From assembly GCA_043777815.1 (NCBI GenBank), contig JAYWHH010000003.1:1-14871 (forward strand): a DNA stretch of 14,871 nucleotides, written 5' to 3'. The DNA is from JAXMDS01 sp043777815. Its GTDB lineage: Bacteria; Pseudomonadota; Alphaproteobacteria; Rickettsiales; Rickettsiaceae. This document shows positions 6,394 through 13,901 of the stretch, one piece after another. The notes under the pieces are model-generated. The model made no database searches. It was not told where the DNA came from and was given only the letters and a program-made list of their open reading frames with translations. The number at the start of each line of letters is the position of its first letter. Position 1 is the stretch's first letter. The position numbers and the translations under genes are program-made.

Positions 6394-7794
6394 TTAAATT
6401 TTGGTACCAATGTACATATTAACCAACCCACCAAAAAGTGATTTGTACTTTGCGTCTCCTAGTTCGGCCTTTTTCATCATATTCAATACCATTATTGGAG
6501 CATGAAATTCATCTATACTTTGAATCAAATAATCATATGAAGCCTGATCTCCAGCGATTACTTTGCCCAAAAAAGGCACACATTTAGCATATGACTTATA
6601 AAATGGCATAAAATAAAAATTTGGTTGACCAAATTCCATGCATAAAAACTGCCCACCGGGCTTCAAAACCCTAACAGCCTCTTGAATCGCGGCAAATGTA
6701 TCACAAATATTGCGAAGACCAAACGATATAGTGTATATATCAAATGTATTATCTTCGAAAGGCAGTCCAAGACTATCATGTACCAGAAAATTGACAGATG
6801 GAATGGTGGCTTCATGATGGCTTGTTGCTGTTTGGTCTAAAAGCTTTTTTTTGCCTTTTGTCAACATGGAATGACTGGGATCTACACACGTAATAGATAT
6901 TTGTTTGAAGATTTCTTGCCTAATGTTAGGCCTAGCCGCAGAGCTTCTTATTGGAAAAGAAACTTGATCATGCTCTAAATTTGCAATTTTCTTAGTAATT
7001 TCCTGAATAATAGCTATTGGAATGTCACATGTTCCGCTGGCCATATCTAAAATATTAATCTTATTATGACTTTTTGGATGTTCTCTAGGGACTGTGGAGA
7101 TTTTGTTCGAGTCGACTAAATGTGTGGAGTTTTTGTCCCGGTCGACTAGATGCGAGGAACTTTTACCTGGAGTTGTGGTGTCTGCCTGGGGCGAAGCATT
7201 TGGATTCGCTTCGCTCGGAGTTGTGGGGTCTGCTTGAGAAAAAGCCTTGGAGCTCACTTCTTCAGAAGATGTTAAGTTTTTGTCCGGGTCGACTAGATGT
7301 GGGGAGTTTTTGTCAGGGTCAAGTAGATGTGGGGAGTTTTTGCCCTGATTTGCTGAGTCTTTGCCCGGATTTGCTTCGCTCGGAATTGTGAGATCCGCTT
7401 GGGGCGGAGTTGTGGGATTTGCTTCGCTCGGAGATATGGAATTCGCTTCGCTCGGAGTTGTGTGGTCTACTTGGGGCGGAGTTGCAGAGAATACCTGGGG
7501 CGCAGCCTCGGAATTAGCTTCGCTCTGATTTGTTGAAGCTGAACTTAAATCTGAGTCACACTTGGTTGAATTAAAGTTAGAGTTTGATTTACTGAATTCA
7601 GATAAGTCTAAATTTAAAAAATATGACCATATAAGTTCATTTATTCTGGTTTCTTTAATGACCAATTTCGTAAATTCCGATTTCCATTTTCGATGTAAGC
7701 CCAAGCTCATAACATCGTTCATCAAATCATATTTATTAGCTACGCGATTAAAAACCTGATGTATAAACCTCTGAGAAAACATGCGAGTTTTCAT
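6394..7794 (-). CDS. ubiE: UbiE/Coq5 C-methyltransferase with a large low-complexity insertion
   Basis: SAM-dependent methyltransferase that C-methylates the benzoquinol ring in ubiquinone synthesis (or demethylmenaquinol in menaquinone synthesis). The family signature is clear: VFNRVANKYDLMNDVMSLGL (14-33) with HRKWK, SAM motif I ILDMASGTCDI (248-258), acidic strand CVDPSHSML (303-311), HDSLGLPFEDNTFDIYTISF (339-358) with GLRN, VLKPGG (376-381), MEF, and ASYDYLIQSI (418-427). The usual length is about 250 residues. The 466 here come mainly from an insertion at about residues 52-244, between the N-terminal helices and motif I, plus a smaller one at about 268-295. Motif I has Cys where the family has the last Gly of GTGD. 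The fold is otherwise intact, so it is probably functional. It lies 568 bases downstream of dnaK, same strand, with no operon evidence. Confidence 0.88.
   Translation of the reverse strand: MKTRMFSQRFIHQVFNRVANKYDLMNDVMSLGLHRKWKSEFTKLVIKETRINELIWSYFLNLDLSEFSKSNSNFNSTKCDSDLSSASTNQSEANSEAAPQVFSATPPQVDHTTPSEANSISPSEANPTTPPQADLTIPSEANPGKDSANQGKNSPHLLDPDKNSPHLVDPDKNLTSSEEVSSKAFSQADPTTPSEANPNASPQADTTTPGKSSSHLVDRDKNSTHLVDSNKISTVPREHPKSHNKINILDMASGTCDIPIAIIQEITKKIANLEHDQVSFPIRSSAARPNIRQEIFKQISITCVDPSHSMLTKGKKKLLDQTATSHHEATIPSVNFLVHDSLGLPFEDNTFDIYTISFGLRNICDTFAAIQEAVRVLKPGGQFLCMEFGQPNFYFMPFYKSYAKCVPFLGKVIAGDQASYDYLIQSIDEFHAPIMVLNMMKKAELGDAKYKSLFGGLVNMYIGTKI
7096..7524 (-). repeat. In-frame repeat blocks A-B-A-B inside ubiE
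   Basis: Residues 91-233 alternate two degenerate families. Block A carries SEAN plus PPQ(A/V)D-T-x-P units (SEAN at 91, 115, 123, 139 and 194). Block B carries NSPHL(L/V)DPDKN units (at about 153, 163, 213 and 223). The order A, B, A, B implies that a composite A-B block was itself duplicated. Unit changes are multiples of three, so the frame was kept. Predicted disordered. Confidence 0.82.
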
Positions 7795-7809
7795 TTATTA
7801 TAAATGAAA
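7789..7809. promoter_or_regulatory. Perfect 10-bp-arm inverted repeat over the ubiE start codon
   Basis: TTTCATTTAT at 7789..7798 and ATAAATGAAA at 7800..7809 flank one base. On the minus strand the second arm contains the ubiE ATG and second codon. A palindrome with a one-base centre cannot fold that tightly in RNA, but a somewhat opened hairpin could still mask the start, or the site could bind a dimeric protein. Confidence 0.6.
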
Positions 7810-7838
7810 GTTCCTTTATTTTCTAGTAAGACACACAA

Positions 7839-7844
7839 ATTATA
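7839..7844 (-). promoter_or_regulatory. Possible -10 box of ubiE
   Basis: TATAAT on the minus strand, 45 bases before the ATG. No good -35 hexamer is seen 16-18 bases upstream, so this is a weak call. Confidence 0.3.
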
Positions 7845-7887
7845 TGAGGGGATATTGTCTAAGCTCTGATTGGAGTTCTTACATTTT

Positions 7888-7933
7888 CATTATGCTCAGT
7901 TGATGTCTTGCATTATGCTCAGTTGAAGTCTTA
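7888..7933 (+). repeat. 23-bp tandem duplication between dnaK and ubiE
   Basis: CATTATGCTCAGTTGAWGTC plus three bases at 7888..7910 and 7911..7933. Related TCTTACATT cores recur at 7877 and 7985 on either side, indicating a degraded longer array. Confidence 0.85.
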
Positions 7934-7988
7934 CATTATATGTCTCGATTGAAATTTTATATTCAGCCTATCCCCAAGTTGGGTTCTT

Positions 7989-8011
7989 ACATTATAAGAC
8001 TTATATAATGT
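7989..8011. other. 8-bp hairpin, AT-rich
   Basis: ACATTATA (7989..7996) and TATAATGT (8004..8011) with a 7-base loop. No T-run follows on either strand, so a terminator is not supported. It grows out of the repeated TTACATTATA core. Confidence 0.5.
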
Positions 8012-8089
8012 GATACCCGCTTTAAAACAAGCTTGTTAATAATTAATGCAGGAATTAAAAACAGAATAATATTCTTATTGTTTGTATAT

Positions 8090-8257
8090 TTATTTATGAC
8101 CTGGTGCTACAAAGCTCTTATTCATATTCAGAAGCCTGATACCGGCCGCGGTGTTAATGATATTTTGTGTATTATTAACTAATTTACTGGCTAGTGTTAA
8201 ATATTTTTTAATATTGCTCTTTGAGATTTCCTTGGGATTTCTTTGAAAAAATCTAAG
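8090..8257 (-). CDS. Possible small or broken gene between dnaK and ubiE (55 open codons)
   Basis: The minus strand is open from 8257 to a TAA at 8090..8092. Its translation, with FFQRNPKEISKSNIKKYL then TLASKLVNNTQNII and NTAAGIRLLN, looks more protein-like than the surrounding spacer. It has no ATG until eight residues before the end of that core, so either a rare start is used or this is the 3' remnant of a gene. A second frame just upstream also reads sensibly (LSKKVNLDFFKEI) up to a run of six T at about 8246, as if a frameshift separated them. It contains the GC-rich patch CCGGCCGCGG (8142..8151). No family recognised. Nothing else is seen in 8012..8362. Confidence 0.25.
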   Translation of the reverse strand, partial: LRFFQRNPKEISKSNIKKYLTLASKLVNNTQNIINTAAGIRLLNMNKSFVAPGHK

Positions 8258-8362
8258 TTAACTTTCTTGCTTAGAAAAATTAATAGCCTAGTGCCTTGTT
8301 ATTTTTAACAGAATGAAAAGATTTTCCCTAGTGAAGAAGCTCTTTCTTTTGTTGAACAATGC

Positions 8363-10261
8363 TTAAGCTTTTTCTCCTTCAACTACTTTTTCCTCGGTTG
8401 GATTATTCTGGTTACCGGATCCTTCTTGGTCATTTCCACCCTGTTGATTGTCGCCCTGATTAGCTTGTTGCTGTTGTTTATAAACAGCCTCACCTATCTT
8501 CATGCTAGCTTGAGCAAATCTATCTAATGCAGCCTTGATAGTCTCTGGATTGTCTGACTTCATGGCCTCATGTAACTCTTCTTTAGAAGCGTTAATTGCC
8601 TGCTTGTCCTCTTCTGAAACTTTGTCCTCATGCTCTTTTAGACTTTTTTCTGTTGAGTATATTAAATTCTCAGACTGATTTTTTATCTCAATTAACTCTC
8701 TCAGTTTTTTGTCTTCATCCTGATGTGCCTCGCTTTCTTTTACCATACGATCTATGTCTGACTTGGTTAATCCGCCAGTAGCGTGAATTGTTACTTTTTG
8801 CTCTTTTCCTGTAGTTTTATCTTTGGCTGATACGTGCAAAATACTGTTAGCATCTGTATCAAAAGTTACCTCAACTTGAGGCATTCCTCTTGGTGCCGGT
8901 GGGATGCCATCTAAAACGAACCTGCCTAAGAGTTTATTATCTTTAGCCATAGTACGCTCTCCTTGATAAACCATAATTTCAACTGCAGTCTGATTGTCCG
9001 CTGCTGTAGAGAAAATTTGACTCTTTTTAGCTGGAGTTGGAGTGTTTTTCTCAACAATTGGAGTAAATACGCCGCCCATAGTCTCAATTCCTAATGACAA
9101 TGGAAGTACGTCTACTAAAACTATGTCTCTTACACTGCCTGATAAAATACCAGCTTGAATTGCCGCACCATCTGCAACTACTTCATCTGGATTTACTCCC
9201 TTGCTAGGAGCTTTTCCAAAAACTTGCTCTACAAACTTTTGTACTTTTGGCATTCTGGTCATTCCACCAACTAAAATCACTTCGTCAATCTCATTTTTGT
9301 TGAATCCAGAGTCTTTTAAAGCTTTCTCACAAGAAGCTTTGGTTTGCTCTATTAAAGAATCAACTAATTTTTCTAACTTGGCTCTACTAAGTTGTAAATC
9401 TAAATGCTCCTCTTTGTAAATATAAGGAAGATTGATATGAGTTGATTCAGTTGAAGATAATTCTTTTTTGGCTTTTTCAGCAGCCTCCTTAATACGGTAT
9501 ACTGCCTTAGGATCAGTTTTTAGATCTACTCCATGTTGCTTTTTAAACTCATCTACTATGTGATTAGTTAATAAGTTATCAAAGTCCTCACCGCCTAAGA
9601 AAGTGTCACCACTGGTTGACTTAACTTCGAATACACCATCTTCGATTTCTAAAATAGAAACGTCAAAAGTACCGCCACCTAAATCGTATACAGCAATTTT
9701 TCCAGACTTTTGTTTATCTAAACCATATGCAAGTGCAGCAGCAGTTGGCTCATTGATGATTCTCTTTACATCAAGTCCAGCAATCTTGCCAGCATCCTTG
9801 GTTGCTTGTCTTTGCTTATCGTTAAAATAAGCTGGAACAGTAACAACCGCCTCAGTAACAGCATGTCCTAAATAGTCCTCAGCTGCTTTTTTTAATGAAG
9901 CTAAAATCATAGCACTGATCTGCTCAGGAGAATACTCCTTCCCCTCTATTTTTACCCACGCATCCCCGTTGCTAGATTTAATCACATCATATGAAATGTG
10001 CTTTAAGTTCTTTTGAACTTCCGGACTGTTAAATTGGGAACCCATGAATCTCTTAATTCCATAAATAGTATTACGAGGATTGGCTAAAGCCTGACGTCTA
10101 GCAGGATTACCAACTACTGGCACACCATCTTTTATATAAACGATAGAAGGAGTGGTTCTTTCCCCGTTGGAATTTGCAATAACTATTGGCTTATCGCCTT
10201 CCATTACTGATACACATGAATTAGTGGTACCTAAGTCTATACCTATAATTTTGTTTGACAT
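8363..10261 (-). CDS. dnaK: Molecular chaperone DnaK (Hsp70)
   Basis: ATP-driven cytosolic chaperone that works with DnaJ and GrpE. At 632 residues it is full length and complete. Visible are phosphate-1 IIGIDLGTTNSCVSV (5-19), Lys71, NEPTAAALAYG (170-180), phosphate-2 YDLGGGTFDVS (192-202), the adenosine motif VGGMTRMPKVQ (331-341), the interdomain linker DVLPLSLGIE (384-393), the substrate-binding region with GERTMAKDN (434-442), and the alpha-helical lid. The C-terminal tail is Gln/Asn/Gly-rich (from about residue 594) and ends EGEKA rather than the EEVKD-like ends seen elsewhere. This gene is visibly less AT-rich than the unknown genes. dnaJ and grpE are not in the window. A promoter lies just upstream. 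No Shine-Dalgarno. Confidence 0.98.
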   Translation of the reverse strand: MSNKIIGIDLGTTNSCVSVMEGDKPIVIANSNGERTTPSIVYIKDGVPVVGNPARRQALANPRNTIYGIKRFMGSQFNSPEVQKNLKHISYDVIKSSNGDAWVKIEGKEYSPEQISAMILASLKKAAEDYLGHAVTEAVVTVPAYFNDKQRQATKDAGKIAGLDVKRIINEPTAAALAYGLDKQKSGKIAVYDLGGGTFDVSILEIEDGVFEVKSTSGDTFLGGEDFDNLLTNHIVDEFKKQHGVDLKTDPKAVYRIKEAAEKAKKELSSTESTHINLPYIYKEEHLDLQLSRAKLEKLVDSLIEQTKASCEKALKDSGFNKNEIDEVILVGGMTRMPKVQKFVEQVFGKAPSKGVNPDEVVADGAAIQAGILSGSVRDIVLVDVLPLSLGIETMGGVFTPIVEKNTPTPAKKSQIFSTAADNQTAVEIMVYQGERTMAKDNKLLGRFVLDGIPPAPRGMPQVEVTFDTDANSILHVSAKDKTTGKEQKVTIHATGGLTKSDIDRMVKESEAHQDEDKKLRELIEIKNQSENLIYSTEKSLKEHEDKVSEEDKQAINASKEELHEAMKSDNPETIKAALDRFAQASMKIGEAVYKQQQQANQGDNQQGGNDQEGSGNQNNPTEEKVVEGEKA

Positions 10262-10290
10262 AAAAATTTATTTTTTGTTTACACTTAATA

Positions 10291-10319
10291 TATATAGTGC
10301 AAAATACTTGAAATGGCAA
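10291..10319 (-). promoter_or_regulatory. dnaK promoter
   Basis: On the minus strand TTGCCA (10319..10314), 17 bases, TATATA (10296..10291), about 30 bases before the ATG. The -35 reads CTTGCC and the -10 region starts CTATAT, also compatible with an alphaproteobacterial RpoH (heat-shock) promoter. The two cannot be separated by eye. Confidence 0.6.
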
Positions 10320-10407
10320 GTGGTTATGAATTAAATTTCATAATTTTTTCAAATTTTCTGCTTCTAATAGATTTTTAAGCTGAATTAAATGCAATTTTGA
10401 GATGTAA

Positions 10408-10565
10408 TGATTGATTCGTGCGTAAGGTGAAACGTCTGATTGGATTCGTGAACAAGGTGAAGCGCCTGATTAATTCGAGCAAAAGGTGAAGCGTTTGATT
10501 CGTAGACCAGTGAAACGTTTGATTGATTCGTGTGTAAGGTGGAACGTTTGATTGATTGGTACGTA
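10408..10565 (+). repeat. Degenerate repeat of about 29 bp, five copies, upstream of dnaK
   Basis: GTGRARCGTYTGATT cores begin at 10427, 10457, 10486, 10510 and 10539 (steps 30, 29, 24 and 29), each preceded or followed by TGATTCGTG-like sequence. It lies between the divergent dnaK and DUF155 genes. The rest of the 10262..10677 gap holds only the dnaK promoter and AT-rich sequence before the DUF155 start. Confidence 0.82.
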
Positions 10566-10677
10566 AGAGAAGAAAATAATCAATTGGCATTTTCTAATTA
10601 GATGCCTAAATCATATATAATTAAGGTAGAATGCCTTGTTTGTTTTAGATCAAGGGTTAATAAATTAAATTTAAATT

Positions 10678-11574
10678 ATGCAGTGTAAAGCATATTGCTT
10701 AGGAGACAACTTTGATACTAGTAAATTAATAGAATTTTTGCATAATAAAGATTGTAAAGTTCAAAAATTTGATAATGATAACGTTATATATATAGCTTTT
10801 AATGCTGAAAAGTATATGAAAATGCAAGATAATTTGAAACAAAATGATACAAAAGAAAAAGAAATAACTGATGTGTTTTATTTTAAGTTCGGTTGCATAG
10901 TAATTTTTGAAGCCAAAGATTCAGAATCTGAAATAAGAAATTTTTTAAATGAAAGCTTGAGCTACATATCTACTGAAGCCAATTTTAACTCAATGGAAAT
11001 ACTGAGAGACCTTGATTACCTTAACTACAAAGTGGACCCAAGTATAAGTAAAGACTTCATTGATATAAATAATAATGAAGTAATTGTAAAAGAAAATATT
11101 ACTCCAATTAAATTATCTATAGCTTATGGACTGGCCCAATCAGTTAAGTTGGATGCGTTAGAAAGGTCATGCAATAGCTTAATTACAAAAATTATGCCAA
11201 TACAAAAAGAACTTGCGCTTACAGGCAAAGTCTCTTTATCTCGTCAAAGCATGACTAAAAGCATGGGGGAACTTTTTGCTCAAAAATATCTGGTTAATCT
11301 TTATAGTGAAGTGTTAGAAACCCCAGAATTCTTCTGGAGGAAAGGGTCTAAATATGAAGATTTGTATCTTATTGTTTCTAATTTTCAAGAACTCAATACT
11401 AGAAAACAAATTATTAATAAAAAGCTCAATATTCTTCAGGAACTTTATGAGGTTCTCGCAACTGAAATGAATCATAGTAGCTCTAATAGATTGGAGTTGA
11501 TTATTGTTGTGTTAATAACAATAGAAGTTGCAATAGCTTTGATTTCTCATATTGATATTAAAAGCTTTTTTTGA
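10678..11574 (+). CDS. RMD1/YagE family (DUF155) membrane-anchored protein
   Basis: Member of DUF155 (PF02582), the family of yeast RMD1/RMD8 and human mitochondrial RMND1. The bacterial role is not settled. Family landmarks: VFYFKFGCIVIF near residues 66-77, SIAYGLAQSVKLDALE (147-162), SMGELFAQKYLVNLYSEVLE (195-214), TPEFFWRKGSKYEDLY (215-230), a helical stretch with TRKQIINKKLNILQELYEVL (241-260), and the H-x-x-R-L-E-like SSSNRLELII before one C-terminal transmembrane helix at about 273-289. The length, 298, fits bacterial members. The bulk should face the cytosol with a tail anchor. The 13 bases before the ATG are AT only and carry no Shine-Dalgarno. It converges on the 700-residue gene at 11666. 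A degraded copy of its last codons lies at 13902..13952. Confidence 0.87.
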   Translation: MQCKAYCLGDNFDTSKLIEFLHNKDCKVQKFDNDNVIYIAFNAEKYMKMQDNLKQNDTKEKEITDVFYFKFGCIVIFEAKDSESEIRNFLNESLSYISTEANFNSMEILRDLDYLNYKVDPSISKDFIDINNNEVIVKENITPIKLSIAYGLAQSVKLDALERSCNSLITKIMPIQKELALTGKVSLSRQSMTKSMGELFAQKYLVNLYSEVLETPEFFWRKGSKYEDLYLIVSNFQELNTRKQIINKKLNILQELYEVLATEMNHSSSNRLELIIVVLITIEVAIALISHIDIKSFF

Positions 11575-11591
11575 TAAAAATTGATATTAGG

Positions 11592-11605
11592 GGTATTTTT
11601 ATACC
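11592..11605. other. Small hairpin between convergent genes
   Basis: GGTAT (11592..11596), TTTT, ATACC (11601..11605) in the 91-base gap between the DUF155 stop and the convergent 700-residue gene. The position suits a shared terminator, but the stem is short and no T-run follows on either strand. Confidence 0.3.
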
Positions 11606-11665
11606 TGCAGAGTATGAATATTATTCAATCAACTATTTTGCATTAGTTTTTTACTCATAATTCTC

Positions 11666-13768
11666 TTAGAGAGCCTCACTTATATCTCCCAACGTATTAT
11701 TCTTTTGGACATCAATTTCATCATAAAAGCCATAGTCATAAGATTGGTTTGGCGCAATATTATCAAAAGATAGACATTCAAATTCTGACTTTAAAGATAC
11801 CTTTGCTTCTGGTTCTAAAAGTGTTTTTGCTTCTGACTTTAAAGATACCTTTGCTTCTGGTTCTAAAAGTGTTTTTACAGATGAAAATTCAGATTTTGCA
11901 ATCAATTTCTTTGGAAGCTCTTTAACTAAGGGAAGCTTGTCCTCCTCATGTGATTTATTTGGAGGCCTTTTAACTAAAAACTTGTACCCCTTATATGATT
12001 TATCTGGGCGCTCGATGATTGTTTCATTTGGACAATACTTGCTCATAGGTTTTTGAGAAACAACATTATGCTCTTTAATTAAATCATCATCATTAAAAAT
12101 ATCAGTATTGAAAAAATTATTAAAGTATGCATTTGAATGTAAATTGTTGTGTGGATTATTTTCTTTGACATACCATTTAATCATTTTGAGCGAATCAAGC
12201 TCTTCTGGCGATTGAACCTTATTGTATTCATCCCTAAAAAATTGATTCAAAACTTCAGAGTTATTTTTTAATCCTTTAGATTTACTATTTTTAATAGAAA
12301 GTCCTGCAAAATTACTTTTATTAAGTTCAATAGCCTTATTGAGCTCATTAAATATCCTCTGGCCTATTGTTGAATTTTTTATTTGATCATTTAATTCTTT
12401 GTTCAATAATAAAGCGCATTCGTCCTTTTCTGATGTTTTTGTAGTCTTTTTTGTTAAATATGATAGTGGCAAACCATCAGAAATAGGATATTTAAAATGT
12501 GGATATAATATCCCAAATTCATTAACTAGATCTCTAGCTTCTGTCATGTTTTCTGGAACTTTAAACATAATTCCTACGTTTTCATTATTGTCTTTCTTTA
12601 TGATTCCTATGTTTGTATCACTGACTTTTATATAAACTCCACTACTTTCTTTATACTTCTCTACATTAGCTATCAACATACAAAAATCAAAAGATATGTC
12701 GTTGTTCTCCAGATCATACGATATTTGAATTGCCCCGCAAGGCGTTTTATCATTTAAAATATTGCAACTAGAAACTGAAACCTTGAAACCCTGACCTGCA
12801 TAAATTGCTGAATCTATTATTGTATTATTTTTAGTATTATGAATTTTGTGCCATTTTCCTTCATCGATACACTTCATGTAAGTTAAAGTATCTTTAGTCA
12901 TTAAATCTTCTTTAACTGATGGCATTTGATTTTCATTATATACATTACCAATAATCTCAGATTTATAAATCTTTTCAAGAGCAAATTTACCACTCCTATT
13001 AGGATACTTAATCTTACTATAGTCAAAAGAATTATGTTCAATTAATGGTAGCTTTGGCTCATTATTTACTACTTTCATAATAACAAGTGGACTTGTAAAC
13101 AAGTTTTCATAATAATGAATTTCACCATTTTCTGACTCGCTTTCTTTTGAAGAAAATGATACAAATGAACTGGTTTCTTTTAACAAATTATTTGGTGAAA
13201 GCACAAGTTTTTTAAAAACTATATCATTTCCTTTATTGCAACATTGAATTTCTCTGAAAAGAATTTGAGTGCCCCATGATAAGTTACCATTAACATAATC
13301 CTTATTTGCACCTACGTATTTTAATGCTACAACGATACTTTCTTCAGGTTTTAATACTTTAATTAGACTAATTTTATTATCATCAATCACATTCATCTCT
13401 ACTCTTTCGTGTGGTATGGTAAATTTGGGCACTAAATTATGCATGTTATTGAATAGATTTTTTCTTTTATCCGACTCTTCTTCTATTTTTGATGATTTTA
13501 TCAAATTTCCTCTTGGTTCAAAAGAGTTGGGGGTTAAATTAGAAAAATCATTAGGAAAATCAGCAAGAAGATCACTAGAAAAACGCTCAAGAGAATCAAC
13601 AAAAGAATCACCAGGAAGATTTGCAGGAAGCGAATAATTCATGTCTTCTTGAAACTCTATATTCCTTTTTCCTAAGGTAGCATCATCATTCTTTATATGA
13701 CTTTTACTTGAATTTTTAGAAATTATAGATTTATTAAATGGCTTGATAGAGATTTTTTCTTTTTTCAT
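11666..13768 (-). CDS. Large unknown protein (700 aa) with C-terminal repeats
   Basis: Not recognised. It has a basic N-terminus (KKEKISIKPFNKSIISKN) without a hydrophobic signal and no clear transmembrane helix. The middle, about residues 120-420, looks globular and strand-rich with several Cys (for example CNILNDKTPCGAIQISYDL and FDFCMLIANVEKY). The last 150 residues are Lys/Pro/Glu-rich and contain a 16-residue unit (KTLLEPEAKVSLKSE) twice, plus a looser P-x-K-S-x-x-x-x-K-L/F-V-K repeat. A large signal-less protein with a structured core and a charged repetitive tail is what a secreted effector of an intracellular bacterium often looks like, but that is inference only. The start follows an AT-only leader, with no Shine-Dalgarno. 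Confidence 0.85.
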   Translation of the reverse strand: MKKEKISIKPFNKSIISKNSSKSHIKNDDATLGKRNIEFQEDMNYSLPANLPGDSFVDSLERFSSDLLADFPNDFSNLTPNSFEPRGNLIKSSKIEEESDKRKNLFNNMHNLVPKFTIPHERVEMNVIDDNKISLIKVLKPEESIVVALKYVGANKDYVNGNLSWGTQILFREIQCCNKGNDIVFKKLVLSPNNLLKETSSFVSFSSKESESENGEIHYYENLFTSPLVIMKVVNNEPKLPLIEHNSFDYSKIKYPNRSGKFALEKIYKSEIIGNVYNENQMPSVKEDLMTKDTLTYMKCIDEGKWHKIHNTKNNTIIDSAIYAGQGFKVSVSSCNILNDKTPCGAIQISYDLENNDISFDFCMLIANVEKYKESSGVYIKVSDTNIGIIKKDNNENVGIMFKVPENMTEARDLVNEFGILYPHFKYPISDGLPLSYLTKKTTKTSEKDECALLLNKELNDQIKNSTIGQRIFNELNKAIELNKSNFAGLSIKNSKSKGLKNNSEVLNQFFRDEYNKVQSPEELDSLKMIKWYVKENNPHNNLHSNAYFNNFFNTDIFNDDDLIKEHNVVSQKPMSKYCPNETIIERPDKSYKGYKFLVKRPPNKSHEEDKLPLVKELPKKLIAKSEFSSVKTLLEPEAKVSLKSEAKTLLEPEAKVSLKSEFECLSFDNIAPNQSYDYGFYDEIDVQKNNTLGDISEAL
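11783..11876 (-). repeat. 48-bp in-frame tandem repeat, two copies
   Basis: Bases 11783..11828 and 11831..11876 are identical. The 48-bp period is 16 codons, encoding the repeated LEPEAKVSLKSE-containing unit in the 700-residue protein. Recent duplication. Confidence 0.9.
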
Positions 13769-13803
13769 GTGATAAATATGTATATATATATATTATATAT
13801 ACC

Positions 13804-13844
13804 ATATATTTAAAATATAATATGATATTATATTTTAAATATAT
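13804..13844. repeat. Perfect palindrome, 20-bp arms, one central base
   Basis: The left arm 13804..13823 is the exact reverse complement of the right arm 13825..13844, with a single G at 13824. It is otherwise purely A and T, preceded by a TA-rich run (13773..13800), and TTTTT follows the right arm at 13844 onward. It lies 35 bases upstream of the 700-residue gene start. Possible roles are a protein-binding operator, cruciform, or, on the plus strand, a terminator-like hairpin. Confidence 0.9.
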
Positions 13845-13901
13845 TTTTATTTAATGTATTATTACTAATGAATTTATATTTTTAGACTGAATTTTGCTAA
13901 A

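Noticed and set aside
7122..7391. 89-codon plus-strand ORF opposite ubiE
   Set aside because: Antisense shadow of the ubiE repeat blocks; the ubiE frame carries clear family motifs.
8120..8180. Structured RNA around the GC-rich CCGGCCGCGG patch
   Set aside because: No convincing stem set or tRNA-like features could be drawn; the patch fits within an open frame instead.
8297..8310. Terminator after dnaK
   Set aside because: TGTTA-TTTT-TAACA is only a 5-bp AT stem without a following T-run on the minus strand.
10375..10590. 71-codon minus-strand ORF upstream of dnaK
   Set aside because: It is a translation of the 29-bp repeat, with no independent evidence of coding.
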